From contig CM033107.1 in assembly GCA_019321725.1 (NCBI GenBank), positions 15,987,445-16,051,444 of the forward strand: 64,000 bases of DNA, in the 5' to 3' direction. Positions 11,526 to 23,572 of this stretch are shown here, piece by piece. Every line of letters starts with the position of its first letter. The first letter of the stretch is position 1. The translations under genes and the position numbers were made by a program. The stretch is from Paulownia fortunei. Taxonomy: Eukaryota; Streptophyta; Magnoliopsida; Lamiales; Paulowniaceae. Under the pieces are notes generated by a model. That model saw only the letters and a list, made by a program, of their open reading frames with translations. It did no database searches and was not told the DNA's origin.

Positions 11526-14408
11526 TGCAACACCCCCCAACACTAAATATAGATATTGGTATAGCAATAATTTTGACAATGTAGCACATGTGTGTGCATG
11601 TGTGTATATATATATTTACTTTTGTCAAATGTAGCAGTTTGAGAAATAGTGTTTTCATACATATAACCCTTTATATAGAAAAATCACCATTTATATAAAA
11701 ACACAACAACCATCACAGTCACGTTATTCTCAGGCTAATTTACTATCAAATTTCAAGAGTTATATAGGACACGACATCCCAAAGTTATAATATGAGAGAC
11801 TCAAAAATAAAAATAATAACCTTTACTTTTGGCAGAAGTAAGGACATTTTGTATCTTGTAGCCTATTATATATAGTCAGTAATTTACATAATAATAATGA
11901 ATGTAAAAATTAGAATATGCCCGCAACACAACCCAACAGGTCATCATCCATGTACACTAATCCTCATAACCTGTAGGAACCCCAACAACTTGCACAATAA
12001 GTCCATGGTATCAAGTATCACCAGACTCACCTACAATGGATAACTATATTAGCTAACGCTCAGCAAGTAAAGATTATGCATACCAAAGAATAATCCACAA
12101 TATCAAGTCATGCATCTCAAAATGTTATGCCCACAATGTAATTCCATGCATCAAAACATTTCTCTCAAAATTATTTCTTTCTCCCCTGACCAATGCTACT
12201 ATCCCATGCATCGGAAAAGAGCTCTGCACATCTCCATAATCCAATAGCCAATAATCATAAAAGCATGCAAATCCATGCACACTCGTATGCATGCTTCGGT
12301 GCACTAGTAGTGGTCAGTAAAATATTTTCCTTTCTCAGAATCAGGCGGTGCAATGCAAGATTTATCACAATGCTCGTATATGATGCATGCACGTGCCAAT
12401 GACAATGCCCATGTATGTATGCTCAATGGAGAACCCTCTACTATGCACATATGATTTATGATATTACATATAATTCACACATCTACTATGTCTATGCATT
12501 GTAGTTGCAAATGAATCTTTACTTACTTTGATCGGTTGTGTATTACTTCTAGGTTTCTTAAGTATTACTCCCCAACCCTAGATATGAAACCATCTGTAAA
12601 AATACAAGATATCAATCTCCATCCTCAATTAACAAGTTCATTATACCTAATGTAGTATAAATATCTTGAATCTCAATTTAACTAAACAACCTTACCACTT
12701 AGAAACTATAACCGAATATAACCTTCTACGTACCTTTGTTCCACATCTTAAATGTATACTAACCTCACTTAATTGATGTATTATAACTCTTACAACATTT
12801 CCCTAAATGTTAGGGATCAAATGCACCACATCTATGTTGGAACATGTTAATGAACCAAATGGGACAGATTCACCACTTCACATTTTCTTGCTGCCACATT
12901 AATTTGCATGATGATTTTGACGCCCTTAGACATATTCATTCACTCCACAATTTTTATCACACTTATATAACATCAAAAAAAATGTAACCATGTCATAGAA
13001 TGGCTAAAACTCACGGATATAGCTTCCCAAGTTCAGCTCCTTTCACAGCATACTGAAATAGATTTTTCATACCGTGACAGTTTTACGCACTTCATGACAT
13101 TAATAGTTTTGGCACCCTTAAGTATATTCAATCACTCCCAAATTTTCACCACACTTATATAACATATAAAAAGAGATAACCAGGTCATATCCTTGCCAAA
13201 ACTAATAGATTTAATACTGTAAAACTAGTTCACTTCACATAGGACAGAATCTGAAATTCGATGGTGACAATTTTGAGCATCTCTTCAATATCATGCCCTA
13301 TTTCAATTTCTAATCGATGAAAATTTATTCCAATACTCTTAACCCATATATAAACATGTATATGATGATAATTATAGGTTTTATTCAACATACCATACAC
13401 TTTTGAAGCCTAAAACACAAGAAAACAGTAAGGTGACAGTTTCTGCCACAAGTATTTCCTATTAAGTGTTTGTCATCAAAAACCTTTTCTTTGTACACCA
13501 AAGTCTAACTAAAAACTTCCTAACACTTTTATAAGAGATATTGAAAGTTTAGTAACAATAAAACCATTCAGAATAATCTGAAAATCAAAGGCAAAATCGT
13601 AGATAAGTGTTGCCTATGCAGATTTTGAGGTTAAACTTGATGGTAATCACTTCTCCTTTGCTTTTCTTGCTTTTATTTCAACTTGGAATCATTTTGGAGC
13701 ACTTGGATACCTTAAGGTGTGTGTTTGGAAGATGAAAATGTCTGAAATGAAGGTCTGGTCGTGGCTTAAGGGTGAAGGGTTTGAGGTGTTAGCTTGAGAT
13801 GTTAGCTTAAGCTTAAATGGTATAATCTGATTTTCTCCCTTATCTTGCAGCCCTAATCTTGTGTGTCTCACATATTCTTATTTGATTTCAACCTATCTTA
13901 GTCACCATTCATTTCCATAGGTAATTCCTATGTCCGTTCATTCGATGTCCAAACCGATTGACATCCGATTCTTAAATGATTGTCTAGTTTGCATTTCTAA
14001 AATCATATGCACATATAGACCTTGTATTATGATACTTAAATCACATTATATCATGTCCAATATCCCAAGTATATTAATCCATGGATGTATACTTTTAAAA
14101 CACCTTATCTAATTAAATCAAATCATATAAACTTACTAGTAACACCTTTAACACTTCCAAAATTATAACATTTAACCTATATATATCCAATATATCGACC
14201 AATCTATTTTTTTTTCTTATTAAATATAGAATTTGTTAATTAGGTTATAAGATCTCAACCACTTATATCATGTGATAGCATTAGAGGTCTAACGATTAAG
14301 AATGCTATATAAGATGCTATGTAAATGTTAATGCAAATTAGCATATAAGTAACATGTAATGCATGAATCACATTGGTCAAGTGAGTTGTGAGAGGTTCGG
14401 GTATCACA
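11526..14408 (-). repeat. solo LTR, family B (chromovirus type)
   Basis: 2883 bp. The left end is TGCAACACCCCCC; the right end is GGTATCACA (minus strand start TGTGATACCC). The five-base flanks are cctac (11521-11525) and cctat (14409-14413), a target duplication with one change. It interrupts the copia RNase H between the NVADPLT and FDGHLEKM segments. It is homologous along its length to the LTR at 56863-59607. With no internal region, it is a solo LTR produced by LTR-LTR recombination. Confidence 0.85.
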
Positions 14409-14506
14409 CCTATGGACCAAACCCCCAGTGTGAAAGGCTTCGACGGACATCTTGAGAAGATGGACCTAAAGTACATGCCCAATTGGTGCTATGGTAAGTG
14501 AGAGAT
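14409..14506 (+). pseudogene. copia RNase H tail and polypurine tract
   Basis: After the solo LTR the copia frame resumes with the FDGHLEKMDL segment. It is followed by a purine tract (AAGTGAGAGAT, about 14496-14506) just before the LTR start TGTTAGAATAATG. It is the same arrangement as in the better-preserved copies. Confidence 0.8.
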
Positions 14507-16610
14507 TGTTAGAATAATGTCCAGTACGCTAATTAGATTAGGAGTTTATTAAACTCTTGTATTTGTAAAATAATCTTTTTCAAGGTATATTAATAAAATG
14601 GGCAATTTTTTATCTTTACTGACTTATGTTAATTAGATAAATTCCCTAGACTAAATTTAGCTACGGGGCATGGTCGCACATTTGATGGCAATCATGGAAC
14701 ATGCTTTTAAGGCTTTGGTCTTAAGTTGGTTTTGAGTCGAAGGCTTTCTGAGATATGATATCGAATAGCCCAACAGACTCACACATACGATGCATGCTCG
14801 TACGAGGAGGATCTCTCGCTCCATAGACATCGACGTAGTGACGCTAGTGCATGCATGCGGGTACTTGTTAGAGAACAAGTGCATTGAACTCACCCGCTGA
14901 AAATTCTTAGTTGGAGACGTTATTTGTCAAAATAATAATTTATATGTTATGATATTACATGACTAGTCCTTATACTTGAGCACCATGGTAGTCTTGTGTA
15001 TGTCGTGTTTCATTTTAATGTATCTTATGATTGTCTAACAATCACAAATAGGGTATGTTGGATGTTGCATTGATATGTGTGGAGGCTAATGAGTTGCCAA
15101 CAAAGAATCCATCACTTATCTGGCAGAACAAGTGAATCTCCTATATATTCATAGTTCATAACTCAAAAGTCCTTAGCCAAGGTAGGATAAATATTAGATG
15201 GGGTATTTTAATAATTCATAATGAGTCACTGAAACTTGAAATGAAATCACAATTATTGAGTCAATTAGGGTTTTGACTTATAATCAATACCCTAAACTCA
15301 ATCGGGAGATTAGATGACGGAAGGACCTTATGTGTATGGCACTCATAATTGAATTGAAATAGGTTCACTCGCTAATTCACCTAAGACTAGGTAGTCATGA
15401 TACACCTGTTAGGTGTTTCCCATGATTTATGAAGTTTTTGGAATTAAGGAGTTAATTCCAAGCAGATTAATTAATTTGGATAATTATTATTCAGAAGTTG
15501 CAAATGTTGCAAGCCCACTGCTAGCTTAATTGTGAACCTAAAGGGTCACACACAAATTAGGATGGAACATTTTTAACTTAGGAATTGATCCAAGAAGTTG
15601 GATCTAATTAAGTAATGGAGATTAATTAATTGAGGTTTAAATTAATTCAAGGAATTGAATTAATTATTCAATTAAAGAAATAGATTATTGAATTGGACCT
15701 AATAAGAATAGGAAGTCCAATTGGAGTGGAGCAAATATTGATTGGATCAATTAATTGTGCGGATAATAAATTAATTTCTCAATTAAATAATTGAATTATT
15801 TAATTGGGCCTAATTTGATTAGATACGCTAGATGAAATTAATTAATTGAATATGGGCTTAAATAATTAATTGGATTAATTGTAGGATTTAATTAAAGTCC
15901 AAGTCCAATTTAAAGAGACCCATTAGGAGAGGCCAACAAGAGTTGTTGGAAGAAGATGGAGTTATGGCGTTAATGTTTAGAAGATATCTTTAGAAGATAC
16001 AAAAGATAGAGTTGGAGATTTTTGGAAGATCTTGAGATCAATCAAAAAACCTCCAACCAATGAAAGGAGTGGTCGAAAATTCCAAGAGTGGGACTTGGAT
16101 TTTCTACCACCACATATAGCATAAAGGGGCCGAAAATTTGAAGAATTAATTCCTGTAATTTTTGGCTATCAAGAATTAAGAGAGAAAAAGTTTTTCTCTT
16201 CTCCATATTTTATTCCAATAAAAGAATTCTGTCTTTTAATTAAAAATATTCAATTCTTTTATCCAAGTTGATATTAAGAATTAAAACTCACCATACACAC
16301 TCTAAAAACTAGGTTAGTAAAAGAATTAGAATTGCTAGTGGAGTTCTGATTTTGTGTTCTTGCTCAAGGTGTGGACTGCTTTAGAGGGGAGATGTTTGAA
16401 TCCCTGTGAACCGCAATTCAAAAAGTGGTTAGCAATTGATTGCTTCAAACCCTATAACAGCTAAAGTGTAGCGAAAGGTATAAATCGAAAATATTTTATT
16501 TATGTGTAAAACCATTGGAAATTGCAAAAATCAATAAAATCGCATCAGATCCGAGGTGATGCTATTATTGTTATGGCGTGAATATTTTAAAATTAATTTT
16601 TTTTTTTTAG
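14507..16610 (+). repeat. copia 3' LTR
   Basis: Begins TGTTAGAATAATG, homologous to the TGTTAGAGTAGGATG start of the LTRs at 36309-38534 and 46993-49219. It shares their CGGGGCATGGTCGC-like block near 14665. The canonical end is lost at about 16610, where a short Athila fragment follows. No gene inside. Confidence 0.75.
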
Positions 16611-16790
16611 CGCACACAATACTCAAATCCCTCAAGTCTCTCCAATATTTGATTAACTAAAGGAAGAACAAAATGGTCTTTATGGGTAGGATCATTTAAT
16701 ATTTTGTTATCCGTGCATACTCTCCACCCCGTGATTGTCCAAGTAGGTTTCATTATGCACATTTTGAATTACATTCATACATTTATTCTT
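16605..16790 (-). pseudogene. Athila reverse transcriptase fragment
   Basis: The minus strand reads TITGWRVCTDNKILN, then THKDHFVLPLVNQILERLEG, the conserved N-terminal RT block of Athila elements (compare GWRMCIDYMKLN at about 3290-3320). It is about 60 codons long, sits between two copia LTRs and has no other Athila sequence beside it. Confidence 0.65.
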
Positions 16791-16802
16791 GGGTACACAT
16801 TA

Positions 16803-19800
16803 TGTTGAGTTCACGTAACCGCGGGGTGTGCCCAGTGGAAATTTAAAAATTAATTTGAAACAAAATAACATGCCATATCAAATAGGTCATCACCCCAAGT
16901 TCGATGTGATTATCATTTTTTACATTTTTCAGTTGCCTAAATTAAACATGTAAAGGGTTTTTGGATTTATACCTTTTGAACACTCTGACTGTGGAAGGGA
17001 TTGAAGCAATCAATTACTAGCCCTTGTATAGAAATGGGTTCGCAGGAATCTAGTTGTCTCTCCTTTAACGAAATCCACACTTTAGACAAGAATACAAAAT
17101 TAGAATCCCGCTACCAATTCTAATTCTTTTACTAATCTTGTGTATTAAAGTTATTTAATTGAGTATTAATTCTTAAACCAATAGGTGGTAATAAGAATTG
17201 AATACTTTGATTCAATCAAAAGATGGAACTTCTAATTGAAGGAAGATGGATATTTCGTGTAATGCCCAATTCTCTCCTACATAACCAATAATAAGCATCT
17301 TGTATGAATATGCATCTAATCAATGTGTATTATTGAATTATGGCATACAAATAGCATGATTGCACGAACTTGAATAATTGTTAGTATATGCTCTAGTTAT
17401 GCTTTAACATACATTAGTACATGAAATATGATATCAAATTTTTGTTTCTTGATTTGACATATTCCTTAAGTGTCTTTTTGCAGTGAAAAGCTCGGTATCT
17501 CGGTTAAGGAAGATTGATGTGTTGAATGGTCATGAAATGAAAATGTATTGCTCCATACTAGTTATATGCTAAAGTGATTAATTATCTAGATATTTACTTA
17601 AATTATGTTACATTTGGCTAAGAACTAAAAGTATGCAAAATGGTGCAATTTGATTGGTTGGTTGACTAGGTTGTATAAAATCATTCTAAACCGCATTGCA
17701 CTTGATTATAACACCAAAGCATCAATTTTTGTCATCTCCTTAGCCCATGAACGTGACTTTTGGCATGAGAAAACACCAAGCATGATGCAACCAATCATCA
17801 CCCTCCACTTACCTCTCTTTGAAAGGTCAAAGAAATTATTTTCATCTATATTTCTTGTGGAAGCACCTCAAAAACGATCAGCCCTTATTCTCCTAAGTTT
17901 CTCCCAAATTTGTACACTCTCATACTCACAAAAATTGAATTCAATCCATAGGAATCCATAGAACACAAACTAGAACAAGTTTCCACTCTTTTAAGCTTAA
18001 AAACCGTTGATTTTGAAGTTTAATTCCAACTTAATCAAGGTATATTCTTTTTCAATGTTTCTTATGATGAATTTATAGTATCTTGGATGGTTACATGTTT
18101 TAGTATATTTTTGTATGATTGAAAACTTAAGTAAGTTACATTTGAAGCCAAAATCAAGCTAGTTAAGCTATTTTTTAGCAAAACTGATAGTCTTGTGAAA
18201 TTGTTTAATTTACTTGTTTCTATTGATTTTGTAATGCTTATATTGTGTTTGGAAGTTTCTTTGAATGATTGAAAATAATAGCAATTAGTTTGCTTAATTG
18301 AAGGGTACAATCAATTTAAGTTAGAACTAAATTTACGTCATGTTAATTTGGATTGTGTGCATGTTTTAGGGGCTGCCCTAATAATTATGTTTGAATTATT
18401 AGTTATTTAATGGCTGCCCTAATGTTTAATGTCTTGAATTAGTAGTAAAATATAGAGTATGCATTATTTTTAAGGTTATGTAATTGATATGAAGTTGTTT
18501 ACAAAAGATTGAAAAGTGTATATGAACTTTAACTAGAATAGACTAAATGATTTATAAAATAGATATTAAATGGTACATGATTTGATTATGTTAGGCCTTT
18601 AACACATCCTATCTTCCAAAGAGATTGGTCTTTTCACTTGCCATAAAGTGGACTTGAGGTAAGTTGAAGCTTTCATTTGCTGTATCACAAGAATCATATA
18701 ATGTTGTTCATGTTTTAATGTGATTGTTATTATTTGTCAAATGATGTAATGTTTGATTCATTTATGGTTCATGAAGCATGACACTATTAAGAATATAATG
18801 AGGTTTTTGAAAAAGAAATATGGTACTTGATTGATGGTCGAGTAGACAAGGGACGCGGGAGGGACCGGCGGACCCAACAAATGGTGGCAAATACTTGAGG
18901 TTGAAAAATCGGTATAGGAAAGCCACAATGAATGAGATAGAATACGGCTAATATCTGAGGTTGAAAGACCAAGTATGAAAATCCCGTATTAGTTCTCTTA
19001 TTGGCCAATCATTATGAACAGGTTCCGAAAACCACGGTCTATCACTATTAGTTAGGTACCACACTTCAAGGGCCCTAAAAATGATTTATGAAAGAAAGTT
19101 ATTAAGTTGAATATTGCATTTAATCATTTATGTGATTGGTATGTACGCTATTTGTTATTGCATCAGTTTCACCTTACTGAGCATTTAGCTCATTAGATTC
19201 ATGTGATACAGGTGGAAATGTACAGGTTTAGAGGTTGACTAAGTCTCTAGAGCGGCCGGACAGAGATTTGTTCATATGCCATGCTTCGAGCTGTTTTGTA
19301 GTTTATTTTGAAAACTCTATTTTGTTTTTAAATAAGCCACTCTGCTATGGTTTTGTAAACAGATGTATTTAGTTTTGATATATGTATATGGTGTGTTTAA
19401 AACGATTCAAGTTCTTTATCTTATAGCTAAAAATGAGAACTTTTATTAAAACTATAACTCTAATATTGATGAAAATTTAACATTTCTTGACTTAATTGTA
19501 TCAGCTTGTTTAGGCCCTGCAATTAGGTTAAGGGGTGTTACATTTCGGGTGAAATATTTTTCTATAATTTTCTTGTTGGCCCTCCCTTTTTATGTGTTGG
19601 AGGATTTTGGTTGATCTCATAATCTCCCAAAAATCTCCAAATCTATCTAAAAGGATATCATATGTCCTATTTTATCTTCCAAGATATGGAAATTATCTAA
19701 TCAAATTAGATAATTCCAAGAATAAGAATATCTTATTCTCTTATCCTTTCCATCTTCCTCCAACAACTCTAGTGGCCCAAATGAGCCACTTTGAATTGGG

Positions 19801-20210
19801 CTTGGGCTTTTAATTAAATCCAACAATTAATCTAATTAATTGATTAGGCCTAAATTCAATTAATTAATCTTAATAAATTAATTTAATTCCATCAAGCCCA
19901 CCGAATTATATCAGGCTCAATTAAATAACCCAATTACTTAATTGAGTAAATTAATTTAACAATTAAAATAATTTATTACTAAATTAATTAATTATTTCAC
20001 TCCAATTAGGCTCTTTAATATTGTTAGGTCTAATGAAAAAATCTAATTATTTAGTTGAATAATTAATTCAACTCTTTGATTAAATTAAGCCTAACAAATG
20101 AATCCCTATTAAATAATTAGATCCAACTCCTTGAATCAATTTCTAGATTAGAAAATGTTCAATCCCAATCCGAAACTAATTTAAGACCAAAGCCATAGAG
20201 GCATTAGTAT
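16803..20210 (-). repeat. copia LTR in inverted orientation, split by a solo LTR
   Basis: Starts TGTTGAGTTCACGTAACCGCGG, the same end as the LTR fragment at 54513. It contains the tRNA-proximal half of the LTR and ends near 20210 with a block (AGACCAAAGCCATAGAGGCAT) that is shared with the copia LTRs at 38300 and 44380. The family A solo LTR at 17258-19542 interrupts it. The far end is truncated. Confidence 0.7.
17258..19542 (+). repeat. solo LTR, family A, with perfect target duplication
   Basis: 2285 bp from TGTAATGCCCAATTC to GGGGTGTTACA, flanked by TTTCG at 17253-17257 and again at 19543-19547. By comparison with family B, whose purine tract fixes its sense, the plus strand here is the sense strand. 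An open frame of 103 codons (17650-17961) is conserved in the copy at 60541-62833. No internal retrotransposon region remains. Confidence 0.93.
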
Positions 20211-20269
20211 ACATATGTTATAATATATATCATATTAGAGTTTCTCAGTTGTTAAGTAATAGTTATTTA

Positions 20270-20405
20270 TTAACACACACCACACACACGATTAACACAC
20301 ACACCACACACACATGCACGACAAGAAAGGAAAGAAAGGAAGAAAAAGCACGACATGAAAGGAAAGAAAGAAAACAAAAAAGAGAGAGAGAGAAGAGAAA
20401 GAGTT
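20270..20405. repeat. CA microsatellite and purine-rich GAAAG tract
   Basis: Runs of CA (20273-20312) followed by a stretch of G and A on the plus strand (20325-20403). It gives a 61-codon frame of Lys, Arg and Glu that is compositional, not a gene. Confidence 0.8.
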
Positions 20406-20439
20406 GCTCCAAGAAATTTAACGGTAAGAATTAGAGAAA

Positions 20440-21998
20440 ATTTTGGGTAAGTCCCTTCTTTTTTTTGTACGGATAAAAATATATATTTATGCCGTTTATT
20501 TCTAATTTGAAAGAATTTTTTTCTTTTGATTTAAATTAACTAGTTATCTACCTATGAGATAATAATTAATATATACCTATAATTCAAAATTAGTTATAAA
20601 GATTTGATTTTATTATTTTGTACTAATTGGATGAATGAGGTAATTTGATTAAGGGATTGATTACGGGGATTATAACACATCAATTAGATAATATTAGAAT
20701 AAATTCGAGACGAGAAATTAAGCTTTGACTGTTACTTAATTAAATTTAAGATTTAAGATTCCTTATGAGATTTGATATAGTAAACCTATTGATTAAGAAT
20801 GAAAATTAATACGCTATACTTTTACAGGTTGCCTTATATCAAGGTTAGAGAGGAGAATCTTATTAACCTTCAGTAGAATATCAAATGTGAAAGATAAGTG
20901 AAAATCCATTTGCAACTACAATGTATGGACATAGTATTTCATGCATTATCTATATTAAATGTAATCTTTGTGTCTTGGTGTGTGTATTATGAGTATTATA
21001 CATACTTTATAGTCCATATATTGTTTGGATAATGGGACATAGGATCTATTGTATCATTGGACATACCATTCATCAGCATTTACATGTCTATGCATAACAC
21101 ATGCTCATAGTTGAGGTTCTTGCACGCATTACATTATTTTCAGAAAGAAAATATTTAGATTGGCCACCACTAGTATATCGAGGCCTGTGTGGCTTGTTTA
21201 TATAATATTTTGGGGCACCGTGAGTGTTACTTCTCGGAGGATCATAGGGGTTGACAGGGGGTGTGTCTCTAGTGGTCACAAGAGGGTGGACCACTTGATT
21301 ATGCCCTTATTGATGCCGTTGGTGGGAAGACTTATGGAGGATCACAGGGAAAGATAGGGGATGGACTTCTAGTGATCCGAGGAAATAGCCCCCGGACTGT
21401 GTCAATCTGTTTATGACCATGTGATTATTGATATTGTTGATAGCTCTATCTGGTACATAATAGGTGGACCAAGGGCCTAGAGATGAAAAATGATTTTGAA
21501 TGAACTATTTTTATGCATGAGTTTGCATTCTTGTCATGATCTCATAGAAATGCATTGCATATGTGTTAGATTATCCCTTCAACATGCATGATTTTTACTT
21601 ATTGAGTATTAGCTCACGTAGTTCACGCATTATAGGTGAGTTTGGTGACACTTGAAGCCATGGACTTACTGGGCAAGCCATTGGAGTTCCTATAGGTTCT
21701 GATAATCAGTGTACATAGATGACGACCTGTTGGGCTGGTTGTTAACTTATTTGATTTTGGAGTCTAGTGTATTAAATTTTGGGATTTGTATTGTGTGTTA
21801 CTTTTAAAACTTTTATGTACATGAGTATGTGAATATTGTGGTTCTTATGGGTCATCTGCAAGTATATATATTAGTTTGTGAGTGAGAAAATTGTTTATTA
21901 TTTATTAAGTTATTATAGAGAAAAAAAAATAATGCACACACACATATTCAATCATGTCAAATTATATTATATATATAGTTGTATAGTAATAGGGGTAT
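20440..21998 (+). repeat. LTR remnant related to family B, opposite orientation
   Basis: The segments at about 20840-21760 are homologous, in reverse, to 57000-57900 of the family B LTR: the block around the GACAGGGGGTGTG motif, the TTATGCATG block and the GACCTGTTGGG block. The right end (GGGGTATTAGA near 21998) resembles a decayed LTR terminus. The left border is not clear. A sense open frame (21160-21357) corresponds to part of one in the copy at 57392-57724. Confidence 0.6.
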
Positions 21999-22660
21999 TA
22001 GAGGGGGTTAGGATGGTTTGGGGAAAAAAAAAAGAAAAATGAGAAAGAAGAAGATGGACCAAAAAAAAAAAAAAACAAAGAATGAATGAAAACAAAAAAT
22101 AAGGAAGAAACGGTAATGAAAGAAAGGGAATAAGTATAGGTATTTTTTATTTTTGGAAATGAAGGAATATTTTTTATAGTAATATTACAAAATATCAAAG
22201 ATATGATGTATACTTTATATATTATTTTCAAATGATAAAAGTTAAAAGTAATATTTAATAAATTAGAAAATAATAATCATAGCATATTACTTTTTTAGTA
22301 ATCAATACCATTTTTAATAATCACACATATTTCCTTTCAAGTAAATTAAATAAATTAATAGTTAAAAGTATTATTAATTGAATAAATTAAATAATAGACA
22401 ATATAATATATAGTTGTTCCCAATTTTTATAAATGGAGCAAAAAAAATTGTAGCAAAAAAATTACTTTTTGAAATAAATTGGACAATAGAAAGGATAATA
22501 TATAGTTTTTCAATTTTTGTAAATGAGTAAAAAATTTATAGTTAAAAATAGGGAGAATTACTTATTGAAGCAAATTAATAAATAATTTCTTTTTCTTTTT
22601 TTAACAAATAGGGCAGAATTCTATAATTATAGATATTAGAATTAAAATTAAAAACAATGA
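21999..22660. other. AT-rich intergenic DNA
   Basis: Holds a purine-rich tract (22018-22130) and AT-rich sequence with short A and T runs. I see no coding, RNA or transposon signature. Confidence 0.7.
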
Positions 22661-22768
22661 AATGCATGGGTAAATTTATCAAGTTTGTTTTTTAAAAAAA
22701 ATACATTGAACTCGAATCACCCTTATGGGCGATATGCTATTGGTTATAGGTATACCGTGAAAAGATTT

Positions 22769-23090
22769 TCAACCTGCTTTCGCATATATTGGTGAAAAGT
22801 CCTTGGACAAGCCTTTCACAAGAAATCGTTCTGCGAACTCGACTGCACCACAATCAGAAATGAGTGATTTTCTTTTGGATATACCCATTTCCAACCAGGA
22901 GAGGCGCTCATTCGTAGAGACATGCTACCTCCTTGTCAACGATGACAAAATCATCATCTAACAAGACATAATCGGTGAAACGACGACCAGTGTATACTTG
23001 TTCAGCACACAACCACACCAAAATATGGTGAGTGAACGCAAATAGAGGCCATGAGAACCTATAATCTAACGGTTGACCCACTATAAAGAA
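22769..23090 (-). pseudogene. endogenous mitovirus RNA-dependent RNA polymerase fragment
   Basis: The minus strand codes for about 105 residues of the palm region of a mitovirus replicase (capsidless RNA viruses that replicate in mitochondria of fungi and plants). Near 23060-23080 is the motif GQPL, followed by SWPLFAFTHH, the family's motif B region. Near 22960 the motif C region FTDYVLL is followed by DDD, where active polymerases have GDD, so the catalytic glycine is lost. A stop near 22912 and a one-base frameshift break the frame. A second segment (about 22770-22890) carries the motif D/E-type sequence GAVEFAERF and ends at a stop at 22769-22771. The N-terminal two thirds of the usual protein is absent. 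It is a fossil, not a working gene, 480 bp beyond the ALDH stop codon. Confidence 0.85.
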
Positions 23091-23459
23091 ATAAGGTTTT
23101 TTCTAAAAAAAAATTATTCATCATCAACCTTTATATATCAAATACATGGGTGCATTTATCAATTTAAATGGAGAATTGAATCAAAATACGCCAAAACACA
23201 ATCAGCTTCGCATCCCATGAAGTTCGAAGGAATAGAAATTTCATGCAGACTTTTGAATTACACGGAGGGCTTTTAGACTTTTTTTTTTTTTCAAACACAG
23301 ATATTTTTTAAAATTTCGCTAAAACACAAGAGTTTTATGCAATTATCTTTACAGTAAATACCAAAATCTTGAAATCCATCACACACAAATAAATTTCAAA
23401 GAAAGTATAAGAGTTTATTCACCACAACAAAAATAACATTTTTCACAATGAAATTTTCT

Positions 23460-23465
23460 TTTATT
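23460..23465 (-). terminator. candidate polyadenylation signal of the ALDH gene
   Basis: AATAAA on the minus strand, about 108 bases past the stop codon. It is a plausible position, but plant signals are loose and AT-rich DNA yields this word by chance. Confidence 0.4.
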
Positions 23466-23572
23466 TGGGTGAAAGAAGCAATCAACACCGACGATGCACT
23501 AAGAAATATGATGTAAATGCCACTCTTCCGTCGTAATAAAATGAAAAATTCTAAGGTGTTCCCGACATTAAT

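Larger units (their letters stand above)
9510..16610 (+). mobile_element. Ty1/copia remnant, 5'-truncated, with nested solo LTR
   Basis: The copia pol region starts abruptly in the integrase near 9510, runs through RT and RNase H to 11525, resumes after a family B solo LTR at 14409, and ends in a purine tract and a 3' LTR from 14507. It belongs to the same family as the copies at 36309-44607 and 46993-54512 but is much more decayed. Confidence 0.85.

Noticed and set aside
20249..20434. 61-codon frame rich in Lys, Arg, Glu
   Set aside because: Generated by a CA repeat and a purine tract; no start context or homology.
22700..23150. Mitochondrial DNA insertion as the whole explanation of the mitovirus fragment
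   Set aside because: No recognisable mitochondrial gene flanks the fragment; the surrounding DNA is nuclear-type AT-rich. A short mitochondrial transfer cannot be excluded without a search.
23073..23276. 67-codon plus-strand frame next to the mitovirus fragment
   Set aside because: Compositionally ordinary, no domain, lies on the opposite strand and partly overlaps the viral fragment.
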